This document shows positions 1 through 12,083 of a stretch of 64,000 bases of DNA, one piece after another. Numbering within the stretch: position 1 is the stretch's first letter; the number at the start of each line of letters is the position of its first letter. The stretch spans positions 1,798,001 through 1,862,000 of the forward strand of contig JAPEUQ010000004.1 of NCBI GenBank assembly GCA_027946365.1, read 5' to 3'. The translations under genes and the position numbers were made by a program. Below the pieces are notes generated by a model that searched no databases, was not told the origin of the DNA, and worked only from the letters and a program-made list of their open reading frames with translations. The stretch is from Kalmusia sp. IMI 367209 (lineage: Eukaryota > Ascomycota > Dothideomycetes > Pleosporales > Didymosphaeriaceae).

Positions 1-829
1 AGAATCCGTTGGCATGCAGTCTCAATTCAAAGACATGTCCAAGTTGTTTCAATGAAGCAGCAGGATACATGGAATGCAAGATGACACTACTGCTGTGAGC
101 TCAGCGGGTGGAATCGCCTGCTCTTCCTGCTCCCCAGCCAATGCGCTCTTTGCCGAAAGGTCACAACCTGGTCTGTAAACAGTAGTAGGTGCTTGTATTG
201 GCAGATAAGGAATATTGGCGGATTATTGATAGGCGTAGCATACGCGGCGCAGGGCTGCATCGGGAGCGCTGCCGAGGGCTGCACTGATGGTGAAGCTGCT
301 CCGCCGTGATGCCAGCCACCAATTGCGCGGTCCACTCGTCGCGCGTTGCCGGATCTCGATGAAGCGTTCGCAGGGACTGCAGGTCGAGGGCTCACTTGTG
401 TTTCGGCGACCTGCAAGGAACGCCTTGTTAGCCGGCGCTATTGAAGATCTGGGGTGTCCGGTGCGATTGTTGCGGCATATGACGCACTCTGATTGGCGGG
501 GCGGCCACGAGTTGCGGCGCGAGGCTGGGAAACCAGCCACACCGAATGCACAACACAAACACAGCGAGGTCCCCGACCAAAGCTCCCAACCGCACCATCG
601 CCAGGGCTTCATGCAGGCAGTCGTTCTTTTGGCTTCGTCGCCCATTCTCGCCTTCGTTCTCTGAGTTCCAGCGTTCTGCTCCCGCAATTGTAGCGTATGC
701 ACTGCATCGAGGCTCATCGTAGCTGCTTGCGCGGCTCTACCCACCCCTCCTCTGGACCGTCACTCTCGCACTCTTCGTTAGCACGCCCTGAGGGTCGAAT
801 ATTCCTGGGACATTTAGGACACCACGATC
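1..829. other. Left-edge intergenic / upstream region
   Basis: No gene is supported here. The stretch is GC-rich and holds open frames on both strands, the longest on the minus strand at about 223-744, but none has a recognisable domain, splice structure or start context. The last few hundred bases presumably carry the promoter and 5' leader of the C2-domain gene that starts at 830. Confidence 0.5.
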
Positions 830-3755
830 ATGGCTACGAAGCTGGTAAAACCTGGGGCGCTGGGCGGCAATCACACCGCGGGAATCTACTCCGACATGAC
901 GGTTGACGGGCCTGTGATTGGTACTCTGGTCGCCATCATAGACCGGGCAAAAAACCTGCCGAACCGGCGCTCTATGGGAAAGCAGGATCCATACTGTGCT
1001 GCTCGTCTGGGCAAGGAAGCAAAGAAGACGACAACAGACCGCCGAGGCGGACAGACACCTCGATGGTACGCCCAAATCCACCACAGTAATATCGCCACTC
1101 ATACTGACACGATCCAGGGATCAGGAACTTCGATTCACCGTCCACGACTCGGCCGACTACCACCAGCTCAAAGTGTCCGTATTCAATGACGACAAGAAGA
1201 CGGAACTGATCGGTGAGACTTGGGTGAACCTCGAAGCCGTCATCGTCCCGGGTGGTGGACAAAGCGATACCTGGCACGGCCTAATTTGCAAGGGCAAATA
1301 CGCTGGAGAGGTCCGCATTGAGCTCACATTCTATGACACCCGACCTAAGGAAGAAAAGGCGCCGGTAGAGAAGAAGCAGCAGAGTGCAAGGCCAGGTGGA
1401 AGCCCGGCAGTTGGCGGACCACGCGAAAGCACGCCCGTCAAACGGCGACCATTACCCTCTGACCCCACGGGAGCATCGCCCTCTCCCGTACATACACCAG
1501 AGCAGCGCGGTTTACGTGGGATCCAGGCAGGTCCGCGTAGCTACGGAAGTCCCCGTCAGCGTCCCAACGACCATACACCGGCACAGCAACGCTCAAGCCA
1601 GCATGCAGATACACCTTCCCGCAGACCTCTGCCAGGTGCTTCGCCCTTGAACGAAACACCACCACCAAAACAGCACACTGCCCAACCGCAACCTCCGGCG
1701 CCACGACCCGCTGAACACGAAGCGTATCATACCCCGCCGAATCCACGGTCATCCAATGCGAGCATTCCTCAGTATCACGAAAATGGCTTCGACATGTCAT
1801 ACACTGCCCCCAAACCGTACGAGGTGCAGCCGGTGGACGCCCATCCCGGGAATCGGACCATATCACAGGATAACTTCAGGTCTTCGCGCCGTCTATCGCA
1901 CAATCCTCCACCTGAACTACCACATTCATACTCTGCTCCGGCAATTCCGAATAACTACACACGTGAGCCTGAGCCTATCCAACCAGACCCATACTATGCA
2001 AATGGAGCGCACTTGAGTCAACTTACGCTTCAACAAACCGATCCTTACTCGCGAGATGCAGTTCAAGACCCCTCATACCATGTCGAACCGCTACGATTGA
2101 GTCGCAATGCCCGCAGCCAGGAGCAGGTCGCACCTCACGAGCAATTCCACACGCCAAACGGATACGATGAGCCCCAAAGCACATATGGTCACCAGTATGT
2201 GTCGCATGGTAGGAGGGCAAGTGCGATGCAGCCTACAGTAGAAGACGAGGACGACGTTCCGCCGCCACCGCCGGTGCACAGAAGCGATGCGAATACCTTA
2301 GTGCAACCTCACCATCAATTCCAAGACTATCGTGGCGATGCGCCCGCACCTTTGAATACATCGCGGTACAGAGAGGAGCCAAGTCATTATGGTCTTGACT
2401 CACCCTCACAATCTTATGGGCAAAATGAATATGGGCAAGTAGCTCTCCAAGAGCGTCGGTATACTCACCCACGCCCTGCGAGTCGACCGGTGTCCCGAGA
2501 TGCCATGGCACCATCGCCACTGCGCAATGAGACTGCGATCATACCATCGAGTCTAGTGCCCGGCTACGATGTATCACGACAAAGGAGGGATTCAAGTACC
2601 TACCAGGCACCACCGTCGTACGAGACACCACCGCGCTCAAGACAATTTTCGGAACCTGATTATCGAACTCCCCCGCAATATGATGCGCCTTCACGACCCC
2701 ATCCCTTAACTCATCATCAATCTGCACCACCGACGGATTTGCAACAATACTACCCACATCCAGACCCAGAAGAGCCTCAACGTAGGTCACCTGTGCACGA
2801 CCCAACCCCAATCGTCAAGCCTCGCGCTATCAGCCCCGCCGTAAGCCCTGTGAATGGTTATGGCTCGGCTGATAGTCGTTCGTCGCGAATGCCTCAGCGC
2901 AGTATGCCGACACGAAAGTCGGTCTCACCTCGTCCTCCTCCATCCGATGTGCCTGAAGAGCGACGGTTGTCTGGAGTGCCTTTTGACCCTGACAGTTTCG
3001 ATGTCTACAACCCGAATGTGAAGCCACCAGCATCAGACCCTGATCGTCCTGGAAGCAGTATGGAGATGAACGATAAGGGTCAAATTGTCACCTTCAGTGG
3101 TCGTGTTATTGATGCCTCGGATCACCTACCGGTTGATAGCTGGGCCCCAGAACCCGAGCGAAAACCAACTGAAAAAGTGCGACCCGTCCGTTCCAGGCCT
3201 GCACTCAGCGGCGCACGCGATCTTGAAGCCGCCACACAGCGGGAGGAACGGTATCGAAGGGAACGAGCTGAGCGGGAACGTATCCGTAATGCTACTAATG
3301 CAACATTCGGTACAACCGGAAGCCCTAGTAATGCTCTAGTCACCTCTCGCCATAATTTTAACGAGCACAATTCTCCTATGGATGCTGGAGCGTTGGTGCT
3401 AGCCGACCGAGATGCAACATCTCCATCCACGGGGCGGAATAGGTTACAGAAACGTAGCAATCGTCCTATGTCCACATCAGCATACGACTTGCCACCAGCG
3501 CACTCTTCGCCGAGCAATATTCCCATGCCGAATACGAACGTTCTCCGCGAGCGCGAGAATCTCGGTGGTTATGGAAGCAGCCCTAGCTATGGAGCCGGGC
3601 GACACTCGGTTGCTGCACCGCCAATACCAGCCAAAATTCCATTGGAGGCAGGCAGCGAAGACATGGCGCTAAGCTTGGAGTTACAAAGCATTAACATTGG
3701 GCCTGGGAGTGGAGGAAGGAGGACGAGGGGCACGGCGAGGCGGTACGGCTACTAG
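830..3755 (+). CDS. inn1: C2-domain ingression protein (Inn1/Fic1-like), cytokinesis
   Basis: Two exons, 830-1065 and 1118-3755, joined across a 52-bp intron with a GTACGC donor and a CCAG acceptor. The join restores the sequence TPRW-DQELRF and gives a protein of 957 aa. Residues about 25-150 form a C2 domain (GTLVAIIDRAKNLPNR, GKQDPYC, WDQELRFTVHD, VSVFNDD). The remaining 800 residues are disordered, rich in Pro, Ser, Gln and His, with many PxxP-type segments. A C2 domain followed by a long proline-rich tail is the architecture of Inn1 (budding yeast) and Fic1 (fission yeast). Those proteins bind SH3 proteins at the actomyosin ring and couple membrane ingression to septum formation. The short basic C-terminus (GRRTRGTARRYGY) may also be conserved. 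Family assignment is good; the role is inferred from the family. Confidence 0.85.
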
Positions 3756-4735
3756 AATAGACGACTTAAGGAAAAAGTATTTATGTAATTGGTAAGTCCC
3801 ACTCTCATATGGGTCCGGGGGGGCGCTTGTGTATTTTATAGAACATGATACGGGCTGGTTTGGGTAGGGGTTGGTTGGGCGGCTGGCTTCCTGGAATCTT
3901 GGACATACTACCGCATGTGAGCGTGCATGGAGATGCTTGCTGCCGTGAGCTCTTTCAGCTTTGAGCATTTGCACATATGGATACCACGATATATATATTT
4001 TTTCCAATGCACTTGAATGCATGATTGTTCATCAACTTTTCGCTTCCATTTAAAGTCAGTCCAGCAGGCTTCTACAACACACATTGTTGACGGACCGAAT
4101 GACGTACCAGCGAAGCACCTCCGTTCGGCATTGGCATCCTCCAAGATCCTGCATGAGGCTATTTTACGTGATGCTCGAAAGATGCCAGCCTCGCGCTGTG
4201 GCGGAGCGTGGTGCTTTTGTGGGGCGGAGGATTCTTGAAACGCTGATCTACGCTTCGAGGTGCCGGAACGGGGGGCGCACGCGCACTGCGTTTACTCCAT
4301 GTGTGTATAGTCCCTGCGGTTGATCGGAATGTGGTGTAGATTGTAGAGCTCCGAGGTTTTACGGGCGTAAGGCTGATGATGATGGACGTTGGTGTAGGGA
4401 GGTGGGTGCTAGGACGTCGAAATTGGTACGCTTGTCGAGGTATATAAAGGTGTGGGTGAGGACGAGTTTGTGGTTCGTACAGATCAGAACGAATCAAGTC
4501 CGCCTTGGATATATCAATACTTTGCAAGAGTGCGAGTTCGAAAACGGTATGTTCATTCATATATTCCTTACCATTTGGCTCTTTCATTCTTCACTGCCAT
4601 GCTCTTTCCTCACACTCACCCGCCTCTTCATACACATCTATAGACCTTCATGTACTGACTCTGCATAGCAAACAACTCATACCTCCAAGAACATCAACCG
4701 ATACCATCGGCCCGACGACACCATCTTCTCCCGCC
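3756..4735. other. Intergenic region with promoter of the secreted-protein gene
   Basis: No coding region is supported. The left part would hold the 3' UTR of the C2-domain gene. A clear TATA element lies at 4441-4449. The tract after about 4600 is pyrimidine-rich and leads up to the start codon at 4736. Confidence 0.5.
4441..4449 (+). promoter_or_regulatory. TATA box
   Basis: The sequence TATATAAAG lies 295 bp upstream of the start codon at 4736 and is the only strong TATA element in the intergenic region. With a start site about 30-60 bp downstream it would give a 5' leader of about 240 nt. Assignment to this gene is inferred from position and strand. Confidence 0.45.
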
Positions 4736-4969
4736 ATGTACACGTCAACGCTCCTTTCGCTCCTCGCCCTCGGGTCCTTGGCTGCCGCCGCACCGCCCAC
4801 CCTCAAGCGAGACATCCCCGACTACTGCATCGACTGCGAGATCAGGATTGCGCCCATCTGCGGCGACGGCGACTGGTGCTGCTGGAAAGGAGAGGTATGG
4901 GCGCCCAAGAACGCCGATGTGTGCAGCCCGTGTCCGATTCAGGACGAGGCTGCGAGCAAGTGCCCGTAG
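4736..4969 (+). CDS. Small secreted cysteine-rich protein (candidate effector)
   Basis: Single exon, 77 aa. I chose the ATG at 4736, after the pyrimidine-rich leader, because it places a typical signal peptide at the very N-terminus (MYTSTLLSLLALGSLAAAAP). A Lys-Arg pair at residues 24-25 follows at once and looks like a Kex2 site. That would leave a mature peptide of about 52 residues starting DIPDYC. The mature part has eight cysteines, including one adjacent CC pair (WCC), enough for four disulfides. It is acidic and contains no domain I recognise. Size, secretion signal and cysteine content fit the small secreted proteins that fungi use as effectors or defence peptides; this is a class-level inference. 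Confidence 0.7.
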   Translation: MYTSTLLSLLALGSLAAAAPPTLKRDIPDYCIDCEIRIAPICGDGDWCCWKGEVWAPKNADVCSPCPIQDEAASKCP

Positions 4970-6720
4970 GGGTAGGGGGTTGTAGGAGTTACTGTGTGCA
5001 GTAGTTTTGTTGGGTTTGAGATATGGAAATGGATACCCGAGAATGTTTTTTTTGTGGATGCGAGGGCTTGGTATGAGTAATGTGAATGAATATCTCGGAT
5101 GTCGTTTAGAATTGAGGACTCAGAATGCGTGATCAGTGTGAAAATATGTGAAGTAGAAGATACATCGTTAGAGAGGGCGGAGAGATTATGAGGAATGCTT
5201 AGTCAATGTAGCACTTCTTGAATTGCCTTTCTCGTTGTGAGTCTGGACGTAGTAAACAGAGAGTAGAACAACTGAAGCTTTTTTTAAAAAAAAAAAAAGT
5301 ATGCTAAGTAAATGCAGCGCTCTTGTTTTCCCATTGTCTTGAAAGTAGAGCTGTCATTGCTGTTGGTGAGGGCTTCACTCGTCTACTCTCGTCTCCCAAC
5401 TTAACGTCGTTGATGCGCTAGCCAATTCGCGAAAGTAGAAGCGGGACAGCTTTTTAGCCATGAACATGTGTTCAAACTGGGGAAATTCTTTACTATTTGG
5501 GCTTCAAACGTGCATACCGTGTACGCGTCTTGACATGTCCTTGTCGACTTTTGCCTAGTGTATGCTGTCATTCATGGGCGTTTGTTGATTGTATGGAGGC
5601 TGTGCAAAAAAAAAAATCGTAGGGTGTTGGTGTTGTGGCGAATTAGATTTTGACCAGGGGTAGTGAGCTGAATGCTCACTTTAACGCATGCTTGCCGAGT
5701 AAATAGCGAAGTGATAGCGCCAGTGGACGAAAGGGTTTCATGGCAAGACTGTGGCTGATGCGATCTAGACCGGCCGGCAGAACAGGGCAACGGGCGATTC
5801 ATGTGTGACCGGTGAGGCTGATGATACACTTTTTGATGAACAGTAGCAAAATTTGAAGAAAATTGGGATGATAGAGGCAGACGGCTAATGCAGAACACAC
5901 GGCGCCTCTCCTTGCATTCAGGTCGGGAACACGGGGCCCACGGGAGTGGTTCAAGTCGGTGCGGTGTATCCAAGTTTCCAAGTTGCATGTCGCGCGACAG
6001 TCGCACTAGAGTTGTACACGCTGCACAGGAGACAACAGCGACAATGCTGAATATATGGAGATAGACTTGACATCACGGCACGCATGCGAGCGCTTTACCC
6101 TGTCAATGATCAGCACAGAGGTTTCCTGTAGTGACACGTCCAATACAGACGAGATCGGGCACAGATCCTAAATCTCGCGATGGGCGCAGGGATCGTCGGC
6201 CAATTCCTGGGCTGCTCGAATCATTGCAATCTCCCCCCTGCGCGCATATGCCAACCGCGGAAAAGCTCCTCGCCGGACCCTTTCATCAAACGCGTCTCGT
6301 GAACCCCGACGATAGCATTTTTTTCGTTAACACCGCCCACACGACGGCGTGTCCGAACAGCAAACAGAGGATGGATTACGTCGTGATGTGGCTAGTAGGC
6401 TGTGGCATTTCGTGAAGGGCCTCGAGGGCCCAGATTCACACACGCGTAGAGTTTGAGCTGAAGGTTGCAAGCGCCCAATGGCGGCGGGCGGTGAGTTTGT
6501 AGCGTCCGCCGTCGACGTGTGGCTGGATAGCGCTAAGCTGGTGCGAGTGCTGGGCAATGACGTGGGGTCGCCGAAAGGGGAGGACTACATGTGCGCCAGC
6601 GAGCCTTGTTTTAATTGCAGCGGCCCTCACGTCGTCGACCTGCGAATCCCCAAACATCTCAACCTTTCTCCTTCGCTGTCGGGCGTGAGAGGGCGATCCT
6701 TGCACACGCGACTGCCCACC
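4970..6720. other. Intergenic region, no gene seen
   Basis: About 1.75 kb with no supported gene. It contains a 13-base A run at 5286-5298 and stop-rich frames. The right end must hold the promoter of the channel gene starting at 6721. Confidence 0.5.
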
Positions 6721-9465
6721 ATGGCCCTCGTCAACCTCTTCGCGCGCGTGAGTAAACATTGCCTCGGTGCCTCTGCGGCCAAACAGCTAACACGACCCTT
6801 AGGCCGACGCCGTAGCAGGGTCCAACCGCGACCAGCCCGCCGACAATTCACTGTCCAGCTTGGTGTCGACTCTCGTTCCGACTGCCATATCGGCCCTCGT
6901 CTTCGTCACCCTCTTCTTAATCTTCCGTTCTCGTTTCCGCAGACTCTATGCACCGCGCACCTACATTGACAGCTTGGGCGACCAGCGCAAGACCCCAGCT
7001 CCGAGCAATGGCTTCCTTGGCTGGATTAAGGACTTCCGACACATCAAGGACGAATACATCCTGGACCACCAGTCAATTGACGGCTACTTGTTTGTGCGCT
7101 TCTTCAAACTGCTCATCGTCATCTGCTTCCTGGGCTGTCTGATTACATGGCCAATCCTCTTCCCCATCAATGCCACGGGTGGTGCGGGGAAGAAGCAGCT
7201 CAACTTGCTCTCCATGAGCAATGTGGTCAATGTCAATCGCTACTACGCTCACGCGTTGGTATCCTTTGTCTTTTTGGGCTTGGTCATGCTCATCATTGCC
7301 CGCGAGTCCTTCTTCGCTGTCAACCTCCGCCAGGCCTACCGACGTTCTCCGTGGGGCGCCAGCCGCCTTTCGTCCAAGACCATCCTCTTCACCAATGTCC
7401 CCAAAAATCTCACGCAGACCACTCTGTTCGAGCTTTTCCCGGGCGTCAAGCACGCATGGGTTGCATCCAACTGCAAGAAGCTTCAGGAGCTGGTCGATGA
7501 TCGGGATGCGACAGCGCTGAAACTAGAGGCTGGGGAAATTCAGCTCTCCCGCGATGCCAACCAGAATCGTATCAAGACTGAAAAGGGCAAGAAGGCATAC
7601 AAGGCTGGAGAAGGCGTCGATCACTTCTGCAATCCCAAGGATCGACCAACCCACCGCCTCAAGTTCCTGATTGGCAAAAAGGTCGACACCATTACCTATG
7701 GACGACAGCATCTGGCTGAGCTGATCCCCAAGATCGAGGCCGAGCAGGACACGCACTGGCAAGGCAAGGCTGATCTTGTCGGCGCTGTCTTCTTAGAGTT
7801 CGACACCCAGAAGTCGGCCCAAGACGCCTGGCTGCTCATGCAGAAGAGGAAGACCAAGCCCAATTCGAAGCTCTCCGCCCGCCAGCTCGGAGTTCTCCCT
7901 CAGGAGGTGGTATGGAACAACTTGCGCATTGGAACCGCTGAGCATTGGGTTAGATGGGCTCTTGCAACTGCTTTCATCAGCGCCATGATCATATTCTTTG
8001 CCATACCTGGTAAGTATATTCTTTCATGAAAACAGCAGCTCTTCTAACATTCATCAGTGACCATTGTTGGTGTCATCTCACAAGTCAACTACCTCACCAA
8101 GACCTTTACCTGGCTTGCGTGGATCAATGATATTCCTAGCGTCATCCTTGGTGTTATTACGGGTCTTCTCCCCGTTATCATGCTTGCAGTGCTTATGGCA
8201 CTTGTGCCTATTATTTGCCGACGTAAGTGTTTGCACAGATAACATGGTAAAGCCATCCCAAGCTAACGTTAACAGTGATGGCTAAACTTGCTGGTTGGGT
8301 AACGCTGAGCCAAGTTGAATTGCAGACCCAATCTTGGTACTTTGCCTTCCAGGTCATCCAGGTCTTCCTGATCACTACGTGTGCTGGTGCTGTTACTGCC
8401 GTCTTTCAACAAGTTCGTGATGACCCTTCACAGGTCCTCACCCTGCTTTCGAACAATTTGCCCAAGGCATCCAACTTTTACATCAGCTACTTCATCCTTT
8501 TTGGCCTATCATCCGCGGCCGGCACTCTCTTGAACATTGGTGGTTTTGTTGGTATTGTCCTACTTGGCCGCATCCTTCCAGGCAAGACTCCCCGTAAGAT
8601 CTGGCAGAAACTTGTAAATCTCTCTGCCCCTGCGTGGGGCTCTGAGTTCCCCAAGTGGATCAATTTGGGCGTCATCGCGCTCAGCTATTCCGGAATTGCT
8701 CCTCTCGTCCTAGGCTTCGCTACTATCGGCTTCTCGCTCATCTATATTGCCTTCCGCTACAATTTCCTGTATTGCTACGAGACCAACATCGACACCCAGG
8801 GTGGTGCCTACCAGCGCGCCCTCCGCCAGCTTATCACTGGTGTGTACCTCTCCGAGGGCTGCCTGATTGGTCTTTTCGCCATCGCAACTGCAAAACACCC
8901 TGCCGCTGCTGGCCCTCTGGCCATTGAATGCGTACTCCTTGCGCTGACCGTCGTTGGCCATTTCTGCCTCCGCATCGCACTCACTCACCATGAAGCCCGC
9001 GTCGCATACACCGATCCCACTCCGGCCACAGCACAGCTCGAACAAGGTCTCGCCACGGAGAAGACCACGACCACCGCTGCCGACTCTCCTAACGTCGCTC
9101 CCCGCCCCTCCAAGATCCCCGGCTTCCTCTTGAAAATCATCAACCCTGAGCGCCACTCGACACCCGCCCTATCCGCCAAGCTCGACCAGTTCTATCACCA
9201 GCCCCAGGATCCTCTCCCCGTTGAGATCCAAAAGAGAGCCTACTTCAACCCGGCTGTCACGAGTCCCACACCCGTCCTCTGGATCGTGCGTGATGACATG
9301 GGTATCTCTGCTCGCGAAGTCAGGGACACAATGAAGGAGGTGCCTGGCCTCCAGATCACAGATGATCAGGCTACATTCAACGAGAAGAACAAGGTCGTGT
9401 GGAAGGGCCAAGAGGAGGGTAAGGCGAAGGAGGCGCCCGTCTGGGAGGACAGAATCATCTACTAG
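6721..9465 (+). CDS. CSC1/OSCA-type calcium-permeable membrane channel (RSN1_7TM, DUF221)
   Basis: Four exons: 6721-6747, 6803-8009, 8058-8222 and 8276-9465. Introns are 55, 48 and 53 bp, and all phases match. The protein is 862 aa. A hydrophobic segment near residue 30 is followed by two more around residues 110-190 with the soluble N-terminal domain. A cytosolic RNA-binding-like loop follows (TILFTNVPKNLTQTTLFELFPGV to about residue 420). The 7TM core then runs from HWVRWALATAFISAMIIFFAIP onward, through SNNLPKASNFYISY and GLSSAAGTLLNIGGF. This order is that of the CSC1/TMEM63/OSCA family, mechanosensitive or osmosensitive cation channels; yeast members include Csc1, Rsn1 and Phm7. The C-terminal tail carries VEIQKRAYFNPAVTSPTPVLWIVRDD, usual for fungal members. 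The first exon codes only nine residues (MALVNLFAR). Confidence 0.9.
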
Positions 9466-10357
9466 GCGTGCGATGAGCCGGCCGAATATTCGAAAGGGAG
9501 CCGCAAGCGGGACAAGGACGGGGAGGAGAGGTCGAGATGCAGCATCCGGGAATATTTCCCCCTTCGTGATGAGGGAGGATGTCTACGTCGGAGCTCGATA
9601 CCAAGATAATTTTTATTTCTTCTCTTTTCCCTTTCAGAGTTTGTACGTTGAATAGGCTGATGAAACGAAAGACACATATACCCCTTATTAAGGCATAGGC
9701 GTAGTATAGCTTTGGGAAATATACATTGTAATACTTGATAGTTTGGTCTTCTTGCGATTGCGTGGTAGCTGTGATTGTTCGACATGGCTGATGATGCGTA
9801 GACGTAAGTAGGAACGTACGTGGTGGCTTTCGTGGAGAGTGAATGAGTGGAAGGTGCGCGGCAGGTGCGCGGCAGGTGCGCGGCGCTGAGGCCTCCAAAC
9901 TAAGCTACTACGTAAAGTTCTCGAGCGCGCTTTCCCATTGTTACTGCGGGTTCATCACTGCTGAGCTGTCTAGCAGTACGTTTCTCCTTTAGTCTAGTCT
10001 ATAACATGTACATTATCATAATACTTAATAGAACTTCTGTGGAAGAATAAATGAGCTGGAAATCACTATGATTTAGTGAGCGAATTGATCAGATTGCTAC
10101 ATAAGAAAAGGTTGCCTGCTTGGCCAGTATATATGTGAGAGCTTAGGATAAAATGTTCTAAGCTCCATATAATGTTTTAGAAGCTCATGAGCTTTGAAGT
10201 CACGGGTTGCGTGATCCCAAAATGACGCTCAGTCCACAGTACTCAATAGAGCCTCATTCCTCAACAACTTCACATCCGGATCTACGGGTTGCTGACAGAG
10301 TCTGATCCAAGGGTCCAAGCGGTTTTACCGACATTGATGCCCCCTTGCTCGTCACTG
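9466..10357. other. Intergenic region between convergent genes
   Basis: This stretch lies between the 3' ends of the channel gene (plus) and the GNAT gene (minus). No coding region is supported. The part from about 9980 to 10200 is AT-rich. A short GC-rich tandem repeat lies at 9852-9884. Confidence 0.5.
9852..9884. repeat. 11-bp tandem repeat, three perfect copies
   Basis: The unit AGGTGCGCGGC occurs three times head-to-tail without mismatch. It lies in noncoding sequence downstream of the channel gene. Confidence 0.9.
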
Positions 10358-11056
10358 CTACTCAAGCACAAACTCGACCTCCCGCCTGAGAGTCAACATC
10401 TCGAAACTCGTCTTACATCCCCAGATCCCACTACAAGTCTGCCGCCTGACCTCTCCAAACCCTCTCTTGCGCCAATACTCCCCGTTAACACACTCAGCCG
10501 TGATGATCCACAAATCAACCACATGCTTCCCTCCCTTGTCTACTCCTCCATGCTGAAAGCTCGCCGTCAGTCTTTCTCTCTCCCTGTTCACAACAAACTC
10601 CTCCAGCGCCGCGACAAGCTTGTTAGCCGATCCTTTCTTCGCATACTTCTCCCCTTTGTCCACGCACACAGTCTTCACTTCCCATCCCCGCTCCTCGCCT
10701 GGATCTTTACTCTGCCATCCGCCTTTCCACGGCACGACGCCCGCGCAAGCAATCAACTTGCCTCTCGCCATTCCCCCCTCACTACTCAGCCCTTCGATTT
10801 GAACAGTCTCTTCGGGACCATGTTCCGCTTCGTCCAAGATGACGGCCATGGTGCCATCGCTGGCGGCGAACTCTGTGAGAAGCTGCTGCGTGTCTGCGAA
10901 GCGTGCCTTGGGGTATATCCATTTTACGGGATCTCTTAGCTGGGAGCGGGAGAAGGCTTCGTTGCAGAGGTTGACGAGGTGCTGGGTTAGGGTGGGGTTT
11001 GTGGTGAGGTGGTGGAGGGTGAGGAAGAGGGGAGGCGTGAGCGTTGCGTCTGCCAT
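10358..11056 (-). CDS. GNAT-family N-acetyltransferase
   Basis: Single exon, 232 aa, starting MADATLTPPLF at 11056, where the context (aatatcATGGC) is good. The frame stays open a little further upstream but has no ATG there. The fold cues of a GNAT are present. A beta strand (GKLIACAGVVPW) is followed by WEVKTVCVDKGEKYAKKGSANKLVAALEEF, where K-x-G-x-A matches the acetyl-CoA pyrophosphate loop (consensus R/Q-x-x-G-x-G/A) before a helix. Then come VDLWIITAE and EYWRKRGFGEV, the usual last strand and Y-x-x-x-GF motif. The substrate cannot be told; close fungal relatives are usually annotated only as GNAT proteins. A long CT tract (on this strand) lies just upstream of the start. Confidence 0.8.
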   Translation of the reverse strand: MADATLTPPLFLTLHHLTTNPTLTQHLVNLCNEAFSRSQLRDPVKWIYPKARFADTQQLLTEFAASDGTMAVILDEAEHGPEETVQIEGLSSEGGMARGKLIACAGVVPWKGGWQSKDPGEERGWEVKTVCVDKGEKYAKKGSANKLVAALEEFVVNRERERLTASFQHGGVDKGGKHVVDLWIITAECVNGEYWRKRGFGEVRRQTCSGIWGCKTSFEMLTLRREVEFVLE

Positions 11057-11090
11057 GATATTCTCGTGCAGCGTTGAGAAAGTGAGCAAT

Positions 11091-11140
<50 letters not shown>

Positions 11141-12083
11141 AGAGAGGCACAGTCAGAGAGAAAAGGGTTGAGGATGTTCCTCCTTTTGTATTATGTGTAC
11201 GGTATCTAAGCTCTCAATGTGTCGTCGAACTTTTTGGTCCTAGAATTGTAGCGTGATGACGCATGCATGTGTTGCGTTGACTCATACATTGCGCGATGCA
11301 CGCCCTACGCTCTGTTCTGTGACGATACATTCTTACTATTCTAGACTCGGTGGTTCCAATTCTAGATTTTGGCTCCGATGGAAGAAGGTGGAGGTTTGGT
11401 TCGGAATCCCGAGATGGCGAGATGAAGAGGGTGTACAAAGACTTTCCGTTTTGGGGCTAGCGCTCTCCCGTTCACAGACAACGATCACGCCTACTATGAC
11501 GACTTTTGATCAGGCGAGTTGAGATAGGGTTCTTGGAAAGGGAGAGATGATTTAGTAAAAATGCGTCGAACGATTCGCTATCATATGAAGGCGGTCAGCC
11601 TGACACCCATAATGGGTAGCTTAAGCACAATATCTATTGTCAATTGCCTAAGAGCGTCTCGCAGTATCGAACCTATCTGGGGAACAATTACCAGCACAGC
11701 AAAGTAAGGGTCCAAGATATTTCCTACGCTCTTTTAGTAGAACAATGTCACAGCAGATAATTAAGATATATACGCCAGTACTTCAATGAATTGCACGATA
11801 GTGACTATCTGTTCTACGACAACCTGAAGCCATTATGTACTCTCGTTTGGAAGAACCCGTCAGGTTCATATTTATCGCTGAATGCATGCAAGAAAACGAA
11901 TAACTTTGACGAGCAATCATTATGAAGTCATATGAACAATCACCTAATGAATGTGATAACATTTATCCTATACAACCCATGTTCACCTTTTGCCCTTCCA
12001 CTACCACATCCACTACCGCATCCATACCTCCCAATAATGCCCCATATGACTCACACCTTTCTAGCCAGTGTGTCACGCCATAG
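11057..12083. other. Intergenic region
   Basis: No gene is supported. The left end holds the promoter of the GNAT gene, including the dinucleotide repeat at 11093-11138. The part from 11550 to 11960 is AT-rich with many stops in all frames. Confidence 0.5.
11093..11138. repeat. (GA)n microsatellite in a promoter or 5' UTR
   Basis: About 23 uninterrupted GA units, reading as (TC)n on the coding strand. It begins 37 bp upstream of the GNAT start codon. Pyrimidine tracts are common in fungal core promoters, but this length is that of a variable microsatellite. Confidence 0.9.

Noticed and set aside
223..744. 173-codon open frame on the minus strand at the left edge
   Set aside because: Rich in Arg, Ser, Trp and Cys with no domain; overlapping frames are open on both strands, as expected in GC-rich noncoding DNA upstream of the C2-domain gene.
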